Positions 53,031 through 62,747 of a stretch of DNA of 64,000 nucleotides are shown here, in pieces. Each line of letters opens with the position of its first letter. The first letter of the stretch is position 1. This DNA is from Antennarius striatus (Eukaryota > Chordata > Actinopteri > Lophiiformes > Antennariidae), in assembly GCF_040054535.1 (NCBI RefSeq), contig NC_090787.1:18839501-18903500 (forward strand), read 5' to 3'. The position numbers and the translations under genes were made by a program. Below the pieces are notes generated by a model, which was given only the letters and a program-made list of their open reading frames with translations, had not been told where the DNA came from and did no database searches.

Positions 53031-53878
53031 TCTCTGTCCTCCCTGTCGTCCCCATCGGTGATGAGGCCGACGATTGCAGAGTCATCAGAGAACTTCTGCA
53101 GGTGACATGTGGGGGAGTTGTAGAAGTCTGCAGTATACAGGGTGAACAGGAACGGAGCCAGAACCGTTCCCTGTGGTGCCCCTGTGCTGCAGACAACTGT
53201 GTTCGACACACAGTCCCGGGTCCTCACGAACTGCAGGCGATTGGTCAAATAGTCCAATATCCAGTCCTTGAGGTGGTGGTCCAACCCAGTGATCTCCAGT
53301 TTGTCCCTCAACAGTGCTGGTTGTATTGTATTGAAAGCACTGGAAAAATCAAAAAACATGATCGTCACAGTGCTCCCAGGCCTCTCCAAGTGGGACAGTG
53401 CTCGGTCTAGGAGGAAAATGACGGTGTCATCCACCCCGATGGCAGGCTGGTAAGCGAACTGGAGTGGGTCCAGTGATGGGCTCACCAGGGAGCGGAGATG
53501 ACAGAGGACCAAACGCTCCAGGGTCTTCATCAGGTGGGACGTTAGTGCCACCGGCCTATAGCTGTTTAGGTCCTTGGGATGCGGGATCTTGAGCACGGGA
53601 ACCAAGCAGTACGTTTTCCACAGCTGTGGAACCCTTCCCAGCTTCAGGCTCATGTTAAACATGTGTCCAACAATCCCACACAGCTGGTCTGCGCAGGATT
53701 TCAGGAGCCTGGAGCTGATCCCGTCTGGACCCGCAGCCTTCTTCGTCTTTATCCTCCGGAGCTGGTTTCTCACCTGGGACTTAGTGAGGGACAGGGTGGA
53801 GCAGGGGGACTGTGTGTTGGGGGGTGTGGGTGAGGGGGGTGGGTTGAAGAGGTGAACTGTAGGGGGTGGCTGTAACAT
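53030..53878 (-). pseudogene. L2-group LINE (copy B), reverse transcriptase
   Basis: KKAAGPDGISSRLLKSCADQ, YRPVALTSHLMKTLERLVL, MFFDFSSAFNTIQP (first Asp), STGAPQGTVLAPFLFTLY and LQKFSDDSAIVGL (FSDD active site) in one frame of about 280 codons. Closely parallel to copy A. Confidence 0.85.
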
Positions 53879-53977
53879 GACCTGAGCAGTGGGGGGTGGC
53901 CGTGAGCTGGTTGTTGTAGAGGGGGAGGGGGAGGAGCTGTGGTGGTGTTGGAGAGGGGCAGGGGTAGGGGGGAAGGG

Positions 53978-55186
53978 CTACAGCGTGGAGGGCTGGGCTG
54001 GGGGGGGGGGGGGGGGCGTGGATGCCTGATCGAATCTATTGAAAAATTTGTTTAGGTTATCTGCCCACTTCTGGTCCCCAGTGACCTGGCGGTCCGGTCC
54101 TTTATGGCCTGAGATGGTCTTCAGGCCCCTCCACACCTCGCTGATGTTGTTCTGCTGCAGCTGGTCCTCCATCTTCCTCCTGTACATGTTCTTCCCCTCT
54201 CTGATTTTCCTCCTCAGCTCCCTCTGGACAGCCTTCAGCTCGTCCTTGTTTCCAGACTTAAAGGCCCTTTTCTTCTCCTTAAGAAGGACCTTAATGTCCA
54301 GGGTGATCCAAGGTTTGTTGTTGGGATAACACCGTACAGTCCAGGTGGGTACAGTGTTATCCACACAGAAGTTAATGTAGTCTGTGACGGTGTTTGTGAG
54401 ACTGTCAATGTCCTCCCCATGAGAATCAGAGAATAAATCCCACTCTGTTCTGTGGAAGCAGTCGTTCAAAGCGTCTTCAACCTCGTCGGACCATCTCCTC
54501 ACAGTGCGGGACACAGCTGGTTGCCTTTGCACAAGAGGCTTGTAGACAGGCAGGAGATGAACCAGGTTGTGGTCCGCTCTTCCCAGGGGGGGGGGGGGTG
54601 ATGATATGTATGCCTCCTTGGTGTTGGCATAGCATAGATCCAGTATTTTACTGTCTCTGGTGAAACAAGTAACGTACTGGGTGAAGTTGGGCAGAGTGGA
54701 GGACGGGGGGGCGTGATTAAAGTCTCCAGAGATGAGGATGAGGGCCTTTGGGTGCTGCGTCTGCAGCCTGCTCGTTAGGGAGAGGAGGACGTCGCAGGCT
54801 GCGTCCGCGTCACCAGAGGGGGGAACATACGCAGCTATCACAATGGCGTGTGAGAACTCCCGCGGCAGATAATACGGCCGCACGCCGACCGCCAACAGTT
54901 TAATGTCCCGGCAGCAGTGCTGCTCCTTTACAGTGATGTGTCCAGGGTTACACCACTGATCATTCACGAACACTGCCAGCCCTCCTCCTTTCCTCTTTCC
55001 GCTCTCCCTCGTCCTGTCCGCCCGCACCAGATTGAACCCGTCCAGATGAACGGCCGTGTCTGGAATCGCCGCGCTCAGCCATGTCTCCGTGAACACCATG
55101 ACGCTGCACTCACGGAAGTCCCTCTGATGCCGGGTCACAACCGCCAGCTCATCGATCTTGTTGGGGAGAGGTCGCACGTTCCCCAT
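53978..55186 (-). CDS. L2-group LINE (copy B), endonuclease frame, 402 codons
   Basis: GNVRPLPNKIDELAVV, FTETWLSAAIPDT (catalytic Glu), LISGDFNHAPP, GRADHNLVHL (Asp-His pair; Ala-Asp-His where Ser-Asp-His is usual), then NNKPWITLDIKVLLKEKKRA and the basic linker. The frame ends soon after a proline run coded by a G16 homopolymer (54001-54016 on the plus strand), a likely slippage site that separates it from the reverse transcriptase. Confidence 0.82.
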   Translation of the reverse strand: MGNVRPLPNKIDELAVVTRHQRDFRECSVMVFTETWLSAAIPDTAVHLDGFNLVRADRTRESGKRKGGGLAVFVNDQWCNPGHITVKEQHCCRDIKLLAVGVRPYYLPREFSHAIVIAAYVPPSGDADAACDVLLSLTSRLQTQHPKALILISGDFNHAPPSSTLPNFTQYVTCFTRDSKILDLCYANTKEAYISSPPPPLGRADHNLVHLLPVYKPLVQRQPAVSRTVRRWSDEVEDALNDCFHRTEWDLFSDSHGEDIDSLTNTVTDYINFCVDNTVPTWTVRCYPNNKPWITLDIKVLLKEKKRAFKSGNKDELKAVQRELRRKIREGKNMYRRKMEDQLQQNNISEVWRGLKTISGHKGPDRQVTGDQKWADNLNKFFNRFDQASTPPPPPPAQPSTL

Positions 55187-55430
55187 GATGATGGGACAGG
55201 TCTGAATTTCCTCCTCCTGGCCCGGCGTGTTTCCCCCGCTTCCTCCTCCTCAGCTCCTGAGGGATGTCGGGTTTCTCCTGGGGCAGCACCGCGTTGCTAC
55301 GGAGCGCCAACAGCTGATCCCTACTGTAAACAATAGGGCCCTGGCTGCGTATGGGGTCCACAGACACGGTCGTGACCAATGTAAAAAACAACATGAAGAC
55401 CAGCGCAAGTACAACAAACTTGGTCTCCAT
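55149..55430 (-). pseudogene. L2-group LINE (copy B), N-terminal segment with hydrophobic leader
   Basis: It begins METKFVVLALVFMLFFTLVT, a signal-peptide-like hydrophobic start, then VYSRDQLLALR and basic RRRKRGKHAG, matching the VYSREELMSMR start of copy A. A frameshift near 55190 leads into the endonuclease. Whether the leader is meaningful or UTR read in frame cannot be decided here. Confidence 0.6.
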
Positions 55431-55560
55431 GGCATACTACTTAGTTACTTAAAATAAATTGGAAAAAAAGAGGTAAGAAAAAACAGTTAAAAAGAGGAAA
55501 CAAAGACCGGTGTGGGAGAGCTGCCGTAATCAGTCGCCACTAGTGCAGCGACTAGTGGCT

Positions 55561-56097
55561 GCATCTCATCTGTAAAAAGCTTTTAATCAGTGAGTAACTG
55601 ATTCCTGCTCCGTTATAGCTAAGGCCCAAGCTGCCGCCTGCCTATAATGAACAGTAGCTGTTGCTTTGACCAGTAACTTTGAAGGGTCGAGGTGATGCTT
55701 TGACAATTCAAAGTATTAACTTTGAATGACCAAAATTAATACTTCAACCATTCATAAGTCAAAGTATTAACTTGGGAATAAAAAAAAAGTATGTTTACAA
55801 CAAAATGTGTACTTTTATAAAATTACATAGGATACACATGATAGCTAAAGTAGGCAATGAAAATGTATGTAGGGAAGATAGGTATATTTTAGTCGGTAGG
55901 TAAGCTTTGGTAGGTACAGGTTAGGTAAGCACTGAATGTTTGTTTTAAATATTGTTTATTGTTGTGGGCCCCATACAAAAGCTAAATGCTGCTTCAAGGG
56001 TAACCCATTTACAAATATGCATTGCCACCTATTGTATGTGAACGAATTTGTAATGCTTTTAATATATATTTGTAATAAAATGAACTGAACTGAACTG
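55561..56097 (+). mobile_element. Unclassified retroposon fragment with (AACTG)n tail
   Basis: Plus-strand sequence ending GTAATAAAATGAACTGAACT plus GAACTG, a LINE-like 3' end with a 5-bp tandem tail, abutting Gypsy gag. No coding similarity seen; it separates L2 copy B from gag. Confidence 0.4.
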
Positions 56098-56427
56098 CCC
56101 TGATAGGAGCCTCACCAGAAAACCAATTTTTGCGTACATGGTGGGCTGCTGGTTAAAAACTAATGTGCATTGTCGGAGAAATTGTGCCCACGTGCCTAAA
56201 TCCCCAGAATACTTAGCCAGGATAGGAATGAATGGCTCTCTGGGAAAAGACGTCTGGTAGGTGGGTAGTGCTGCACCTGGCTGGGGGGTCGATAAACCCA
56301 AGGAGCTGGTGGGTGAGAGTTGGTCGTTAATGGCTGCCAGCTGGGTTCTTAGCTGCGTCATGTCAGTGGAGAGATGCTGCAGGTGCTCCATTACTCGCTG
56401 CAGTGTCGTCTCGTGTTGGCCGACCAA
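56098..56427 (-). pseudogene. Gypsy Gag N-terminal part
   Basis: MVGQHETTLQRVMEHLQHLS and later EPFIPILAKYSGDLGTWAQF, CTLVFNQQP and YAKIGFLVRLLSGQ; the usual start of Gag in this fish Gypsy group. The remaining capsid continues at 52083 beyond the nested elements. Confidence 0.78.
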
Positions 56428-56501
56428 TGCTCCTTGTGTTGAGAGTGCGTGCTTGAGACATTCTGTCTTTGCTGGGCCAATTTTTTCTGGCCGGAAGATT
56501 C

Positions 56502-57041
56502 TGTTGTGAGCCGCAAGGCAAAAGCAAGGCCAGGGCCCCAGATGCAGAGTACAAGAGCAAATGGTTTATTAAGCACAAAGTAACAACAGAAAATCACTCT
56601 TCAGGAAGACGCTTGACTAACAAAGTAGCAACAGAAAATAATTTTCTAAGAAATACTTCTAGCTAATAAAGTATCAACGGAAAATCACCTTACTCAGGGG
56701 GAAGACCAAAAACAAGAGAATCACTGGTAACAGAAACTTGCAGCGGGAACGCGTTGCAGGAGATGAGGTCAGCAATGTGACGAGACACGGAATGCATGAC
56801 AAGGAAAATCTTCCAGCACTGAACAACAGGGGAAGGGTCGTTAAATAGGCCCCAGATAATCAGCCTGATGAAACTCAGGTGTGGAGACCAGACTCTGCCC
56901 ATGAGCCAAGGAGCTGGAGGGTGAGAGTTGGTCTGCCAGCTGGGTTCTCAGCTGTGTCACGTCGGTCGCTCCAGCACTGCAGAGAGGAAGAGGGAGAGCA
57001 GAGCAGAGAAACATGACCAGAGCAACAACACAACCATGACA
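56502..57041 (-). repeat. 5' LTR of the Gypsy element, 540 bp, with gag-like insert
   Basis: TGTTGTGAG...CCATGACA on the plus strand (TG...CA). It ends directly at resumed repeat family C. Within it, 56905-56968 closely matches gag leader sequence at 56298-56370 (CCAAGGAGCTGG, GTGAGAGTTGGT, CTGCCAGCTGGGTTCT), with a 12-bp gap. Confidence 0.72.
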
Positions 57042-57490
57042 GTCTAGGGTGCTAACATTTCGCCATACGTTATCCATGTTAACAATGGCGTCCATCGCGG
57101 TACAAATGTTTGGATTTTTACTGTTTTTTGCTTCTTTTTTAGTCAAGAAATCCCTCATTGTCAAAACTTGTCGCTCTCTCGCTGCAGCATGTAAACGAGC
57201 AGACATCATGTTGCCGTTAATAAGGCTGAACCAAACAGGTGAGTCTGGTCACAAAAAACTTCCGCAAGATCCAAACATAATGGCAATTTCCTGGTTCAAA
57301 ATTTAAGTGAAGAAATGGATAAATTGTGAATATTTTTGTTGAATGAAAGTACATTTTTTCCCAATATTGCAGAAAAAGGTAGCATCAATTTTTGTTATTG
57401 TAAGTATTTAAAGCATGCGTCCCAGGGACACGCACGTTGTCTGATGATCATGCGTCCCTGTCAAAAAACGTGTGTCAAAGACGCATGCTA
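57042..57490. mobile_element. Repeat family C, right half
   Basis: GGTGCTAACATTTCGCC, CGGTACAAATGTTTGGATTT and CCCTCATTGTC match 12815-12990. The far end has GCATGCGTCCCAGGGACACG (57410) and GACGCATGC (57480), similar to the CATCCCTGGGATG motif of the other copy. Confidence 0.65.
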
Positions 57491-58229
57491 ATGAGAACAT
57501 TGGGGGTGTAGAGGCTAAGCCAAGCTTTAATTCATTAAGAAATTCCACCACACAGATGTGAATGAAGCGCTAACATCACTTCCTGGTGCATTTGTTCATG
57601 TCTATGAATGTTTGTAAGTCTGATGTTGGTGTCTTGACTTCCTGTATTCAGTCTTCTCACGGGCTTGTGGTTTTTTTCAGAACTTTAAATTTGTACATAA
57701 GTGTATTTGCAAGTCCTGGCTGAGATGCCAGCTTATTTCAGAAGTGCTGGTTAACTCAGCCAATCATTCTGTGACGTGAAAAAGTTCACTTGAGGAGTTT
57801 AGTGAGTTTTCAGTTTTTGTTTCATAGTTTGTAGAATGCAGCTGCAGAACTACATCAGCCTGGAGCCAATCAGTACACTTTTTCGGTTTGACTGTAACTT
57901 TTTGAAGAAAATCACCTCTTTCATCTTATTTTGTGCTTGGGTTTTATTTGATTGAAGCCAACATGAGCTTACAGTGGTGCTGCGGTGTTCTCATTCAGAC
58001 TAGTTGATTCAATATAGATTCTAAAGACCATGTTGGGTGATCCTTAATACCTTGCTAAGAGACAACCAGATCAACAAGTGTCCCACCACAGCTTTAGCAG
58101 TGGTGGGCAGTCAGGGCCAGCAAGGACTTCTCTGCTGGCCTAACATATCCACAATGTATAGTGGATAGTGTTCCCCCTGACCGAATCCCGGTCAGGGTGA
58201 ACCCTAACTAGTGAGAGTCCTTAGGCAAG
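57491..58229. other. Intron sequence, unassigned
   Basis: CAGTGGTGGGCAGTCAGGGC near 58098 looks like a transposon edge, but no partner was found. Confidence 0.35.
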
Positions 58230-59065
58230 AACCTTAATGCTATACCAGCCTGCCTCAGGCATTAGCAAACATAATATTGACAGATTCATATCGGCTCGAC
58301 GTCACCCAGGTCATCCAGGTCCGCGACAGTTGCTAGGGAACCAAGGCAATCTGATGAGAAATAGGTTACTAGAACGAGACACACATAGACGAGGGCAGAG
58401 AATACGGAGTTGTGGAATGTCACTATACAAGTAATCCCAGAGAAAGGGGATATATGGGGTGGATGTGGGATGAATGGATGTTTTTAGACCCACGATCAAG
58501 GCAAGCAAGGAAACACCTGGTAGCCCAGTGTTCCAACATGCATAAGCAAAAACTGCTATCACAACTAGATATCGATGAAATACTACAGCAATGCTACGGC
58601 AAGGGGTAGCCAACAAATAATACCCTCCATGGAAGAGACTGTTAGAGGCCAAGATAAAGGTGACACGGAGAGGAATCAGACAGCTAGTTGAGCTGCAGAA
58701 AGGGAACATGGTGAGTAAAGGGGTACCCATGAAATACAAGCTCTCCTTATCTGAAGCACTCGAAACTGCCAAACAGAGACTAACAGCTCACACAACATCG
58801 ATGCCCAGAGGCTAGTGGACCTGAGAATTGACCACAGCAGCATCTCAATACAAGAACCAGTAACCATCTCAATGGCAGACATCCTAGAAAGAATGTCAGA
58901 GATTAAGTGTTGGGCAGTACCGGGCCCTGATATGATCTGGCTAAAATACTGGCTAAAGAAGCTGACAGCACTGCATGAGCGCTTAGCAGCATAGATGAAC
59001 AAGCTGCAAAGGGATGAGACTCACCCAGAGTGGCTGACTGAAGGTAGGACAGTCCTGATCATGAC
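58230..59065 (+). pseudogene. Non-LTR-type reverse transcriptase fragment, clade unresolved
   Basis: In broken frames: WKRLLEAKIKVTRRGIRQLV, SLSEALETAKQRLTA, VPGPDMIWLKYWLKKLTALH-like and RDETHPEWLTEG. This is the pre-palm segment of an RT family I have seen in fish and invertebrates (GPDMI..YWLK, PEWLTEGRT), with the palm lost. Candidates are the R4/NeSL-like non-LTR groups. Many stops. Confidence 0.45.
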
Positions 59066-59069
59066 AGCT

Positions 59070-59375
59070 CCACATCAAAGATGCGTTGATAAACATGCTT
59101 GACGAATGGATATTTGTTCGTCTGTTTCTTTTTTTTTAATGAGTCATAAAGTTAATACATTTATTTATTATTCATTCATTCATTCACGTTACTCGCCAAA
59201 GATGCCGATGCCAGTTCTGGGTCAGACCGGGATGCGCTGCCTGCTGGTAGGAAAGCTCTGTGATGGGTGCGCTTGGTTTATAATACCAATACATTTGTTT
59301 TCATATGTTTTGTATGAAGTCTGATATTATTGTTTTATCGTGGAATTTACACGGTTTCCGCTAGTTATAATATAA
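59070..59375 (+). repeat. Interspersed repeat family B, longest copy
   Basis: Runs from CACATCAAAGATGCGTTG through GAGTCATAAAGTTAATAC and CATTCACGTTACTCGCC to GGAATTTACACGGTTTCCGC. It is the uninterrupted equivalent of 47800-47897 plus 50210-50429. Confidence 0.78.
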
Positions 59376-59426
59376 AACAAAACAGTTGATACATAGTCAT
59401 TTAAGGTCTCCTGCGCAAAAAATGTC

Positions 59427-59790
59427 CTAGTTGGTTGTGTGGAAGCAGACCTGTAGTTGCGGAATGGCACTTTCTGACCTGACCCATATGGGTATCACCT
59501 CAGCTGGTGTTCTCTGTATGAGAGGTCTGTATGCTGGGGTGAGAAACAGGGACAGATGGTCTTTTTGTCCGAGGTGGGGGCGGGAGACCTTGTATGTGCC
59601 CTTGATATTACTGTAAATCTTATCTAGCACGTTATGACCCCTTGTTGCACATGTAACATGCTTGTAAAATTTAGGAAGCACAGTTCTTAAGTCCAAGTGA
59701 TTAAAGTCTCCAGCTACAATGAAAATGCCATCTGGGTGTGCAGACTGTTGTTTGCTAACAGTAACTAGTAGGGTCTTTAACTCTTAGACC
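59427..59790 (-). pseudogene. L2-like LINE endonuclease fragment
   Basis: LRTVLPKFYKHVTCATRGHN, LDKIYSNIKGTYK and GQKDHLSLFLTPAYRPLIQR: the C-terminal half of an APE-type endonuclease (DHLS in place of SDHL). 59760-59700 adds FIVAGDFNHLDL. Different subfamily from copies A and B. Confidence 0.65.
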
Positions 59791-59910
59791 TATGAACTAT
59801 TATGGCCATTTTTTGGTACCTTTGATATTTGTCTCTATATACTACAAAAAAAATTATTTAGCATACCCATGCTTGGTATGTTTATCTTCAGTACAACTTC
59901 AGCTATATGA
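59785..59910. repeat. Interspersed repeat family D, second copy
   Basis: GGCCATTTTTTGGTACCTTT, TTTGTCTCTATATACTAC and ACAACTTCAGCTATATGAAG, matching 30299-30400. Confidence 0.75.
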
Positions 59911-60144
59911 AGACATCACTATTATTTCCCTATAACTTACTATATTGACATATTGGGGCAAATAGACATACACAGTCAAATTCGAAAATGGAAAAATTGT
60001 ATTTTATTGCACATAGGAATCAAAAACATGCTCATCGAATTGATTTTGAACTCCAAAAAGGTTGCCATATGCTTCTAACATAACTATATACAGTTTGTGT
60101 CACTTATGCCACTCTTCAAAGGAGTTTTTCAAAATAAGACGGTG

Positions 60145-60240
60145 CCACGTGAAATGCAGGAATTGCGAGACGTATTTGCATCACGTGACAAAATGCATGA
60201 ATCGCAAGACATGTTCAAAACACGTGAATAAATGCATCCC
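60145..60240. repeat. Short direct repeat, about 38-bp unit
   Basis: GTGAAATGCAGGAATTGCGA and GTGACAAAATGCATGAATCG start successive units, each with a GC(G/A)AGAC core; a third partial unit starts GTGAATAAATGCAT. Confidence 0.6.
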
Positions 60241-61199
60241 CGCTTGTACGATGACGACTACATGAAGAGAAATACAGCGCCTGCCTTCTGAGGAATATGA
60301 GGAAGATGCTGGGTAGCGCCAGTCTGTTTGGGTCTCCTCATAGCCGGGCCTGGACACCAGCTCGGCAGCCCCGTTTCTTGCCCTGCCTCTTCCCTCGTTC
60401 GGGCAGGGGGATAGTCAACCACGGACTGCTTGCGGGTCATGTTATCTCCGGTGGGATGTTGTCATTGAAACTCCACCCGACTCAACCTCAAATTCCTTGG
60501 TGAGATGTGTCTACTGTAAAGTTTCTTCTTTCGTGGTTCTGCCATCTTTGTGACTTATTTGGACATTCAACAATGAGACAGAATTTGAAGTGGTGTGAGA
60601 GCTCAAACTGAACATTCTTGGCTTTGATGCCACTGGTGTCTTCCAGATGTTTCAGTAGTATTATGTGTTTGTTACAGCCATTGAGCTGTGGTGGGTCATC
60701 ACAGATCGCTGTTAGCAGGACTGAGGGATGCTGGGAAAGCCTAACACTGCTCTGTGTTCTTAGTGTGGGGGGTCCGAAGGGCAGTCTTTTAAGGGGGTCT
60801 GAGGGTAGTGGGCGTAGAAAGAGAGAAGATACGTGATAGGGGAATGGATGAAAGAATAGAAAGCAGAATGAAATGTGAGCTGGGAGTGGAAGCTCAAGGT
60901 GGAATGAATGACAGAGATGCTGTTACAAGAAAACTCTTCCAGAATGACAATGTCAGCCATCTACTCCTTCCTGCTCTTCTCATTTTCCTCCTACTTTCTT
61001 CGTCCTTTTACTTTTTTCCCTGTTCATCATTGTAATCCCTCTGTCCCACATCCTGCTTTCATTCTCCTTCCTATTTTTTACACATTCTTTCCCTCACCCG
61101 TTCATTGCATTCCTCTCTTCCCGCCCTTCCATTTCCTTTCCCGTTCTCCCCCTCCCTCCCTCCATACATCTCCATACTGCCATACCTCCTCTCCACCAG
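60241..61199. other. Intron end, unassigned
   Basis: 60290-60440 is GC-rich without a recognisable frame. From 60960 a very long pyrimidine tract leads to the acceptor at 61199. Confidence 0.5.
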
Positions 61200-61371
61200 C
61201 TGCAGTGCAGAGAACTCCGCCAAGACCCCCATCAGGCTGTCAGGTGACCAGGACGAATGCGCTGACATCACTGGTCCCTCGACCGGTTGTCAGCCTTCGG
61301 CCGTTGCCATGGCAACCTCGACAACGGTCTGCAAAGCTGAAGCTGGTGACGAGACGCCTGCAGAAGGATGG
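61200..61371 (+). CDS. Host gene, second coding exon (172 bp)
   Basis: A long pyrimidine tract (61084-61195) ends in CTCCACCAG; the exon starts at 61200 and ends before GTAAGG at 61372. Starting in phase 2 it completes the AG of the upstream exon to AGC (Ser) and gives an uninterrupted frame beginning CSAENSAKTPIRLSGDQDEC and ending PAEGW. The junction thus reads DLIKKS|CSAE. The other frame (RTPPRPPSG...) also stays open but would not join in phase. Phase 0 at its end. Confidence 0.7.
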
Positions 61372-61517
61372 GTAAGGATTTTGTTCCTCTCTTCTGTGTG
61401 TCTTAAATGTATGGTCTGTTCCACGATTCACTTCTACCTCGAAGGTTATGGAATTTAAATCTATTCAAGGAGGACGGCGACAAGCAAGCGGACTGCAACG
61501 CATACACAAACACACAC

Positions 61518-61556
<39 letters not shown>

Positions 61557-62527
61557 CGCACACACGCACACGCACACATACACTCAGACAATGTGATGCA
61601 GAGGTATTTGTAGAGACAAGAACAAGCATGCACTGTCCTCCAGCAGCATGTCAGTGAAGAGAGGATCCAGCCCCCCTTTTCTTCCTGCTCTCTTCCTCTT
61701 CACTGGCTGGAGCTTTACACCAGCCTGAGCTGCAGCATTGAGCTCCTCTATGTGCATCTGCAGAACGGAAGAGCCCGATTGACATCAAGTAACATCTTGC
61801 ATGCTAAAGGGCTGGAGGTGGTGTGAGAACAGATGTCGAGGTGCAGTTGCTTCTTGGCGTTTCAGTCAACGGAATCTGTGTCTGCATCCCAAAGTAAGGA
61901 CTGTAATTTGATTGTTCAGCACATCGCTAATTATTCTCCTTGATTTCACCTCAGAGCTATGAGCTGTAAGTCCTGCTGCTTTGTGGTGTCGAGTGGTGAA
62001 AACCTTTCTGTGCGGCTCAGTCACCTAGATGGTGGCTGTCAGGAGATCGTAGATATTTCGGTGTAATTCAAAAGCCAGCATCATCGCATGCAACAGATGC
62101 AAGTGACCTGCTGGCATGTCACAGGATGACCTTTGGACTTTTCATCACAGTCAGCTCTGATGGGTTTGACTGATGAAATTCGTTTATCCAGAATGCTGCA
62201 GTGGGTCAGGGTTTCTGTTTACCTGACAAAAGGTCCTTCTCATGGGGTTTTCTGATTAGTCCTGCTTTCAAGATGGGATCAGAACAAATTTTCTGTTACT
62301 GGAGAACATGATTCATGCTGATTTAGGTTCTTTTCAGTGTTATGTAACAATGATCATTAAAATGACAACAGTTTGTCTGAACACTGCTCATGCAGATGTT
62401 CAGTGACCCTTCAGATGTGAATTCTCCTCATCTTTCTCAACTGATCTCCTCAGAGAGTTGGGGCCGTTTTTTATTCGTCGCTACAGCAACAGAAGCGTTT
62501 GATTGTCGCATGTGTCCTTCCCAACAG
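61372..62527 (+). other. Intron of the host gene
   Basis: 1156 bp; starts GTAAGG, ends CCCAACAG. Contains the CA repeat at 61505-61582 and no transposon that I recognise. Confidence 0.6.
61505..61582. repeat. (CA)n microsatellite, interrupted
   Basis: CA units with CG interruptions. Confidence 0.93.
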
Positions 62528-62747
62528 CAGCACAGCAGTCTGGGCTGCAGGCGCTCCAGCTCAGATGCAGCCTATGAGCTTGCTGAGACGGTGAGGGTGC
62601 AGCGGGAGTGTCGCCTCCGGCCCCACTACAGCGACCCCATGCCAGCCGACGCCTCCAAGCGCAAACAGCTGGAGATGAAGATTGCCGCCGCCGCCAGACT
62701 CCATAGCCATCGCCGAGACCGTGACAGAGACCGTGACAGAGACAGCG
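62528..62747 (+). CDS. Host gene, third coding exon (220 bp)
   Basis: Acceptor TCCTTCCCAACAG (ending 62527) and donor AGCG|GTAGGG (62748). In phase 0 the exon codes 73 residues with LGCRRSSSDAAYELAETV, RPHYSDPMPADASKRKQLEM and a C-terminal series of Arg/Asp repeats (HRRDRDRDRD). RRSSSD looks like a basophilic kinase site. The lysine/alanine-rich KRKQLEMKIAAAARL segment is likely helical. The frame leaves in phase 1, so the gene continues beyond the window. The alternative acceptor three bases downstream would drop one Gln. Confidence 0.7.

Larger units (their letters stand above)
52084..55560 (-). mobile_element. L2-group LINE, nearly complete (copy B), nested in Gypsy gag
   Basis: On the minus strand: 5' UTR (about 55560-55431), coding region (55430-52375), 3' UTR, 3' end CAAATTTCCCCACTTTGGGA then AATAAAG, and an ATT tail (plus-strand AAT run). 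It separates Gypsy gag at 52083 from gag at 56098. The 5' end is not exactly defined. Confidence 0.8.
51029..57041 (-). mobile_element. Gypsy element with 5' LTR, internal deletion and nested L2
   Basis: On the minus strand: LTR (57041-56502), gag N-terminus (56427-56098), nested LINE material (56097-52084), rest of gag (52083-51650), start of protease, then directly the C-terminus of integrase (51400-51029). Reverse transcriptase, RNase H and most of integrase are deleted. A 3' LTR is missing although the target sequence resumes directly. Flanks GTCTT and GTCTA may be the 5-bp target duplication with one change. Confidence 0.72.
37726..61199 (+). other. Intron of the host gene, 23.5 kb
   Basis: Bounded by GT (37726) and AG (61199). 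Most of its length is accounted for by the mobile elements listed between these positions, in both orientations. No other coding exon on the plus strand was found inside it. Confidence 0.6.
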
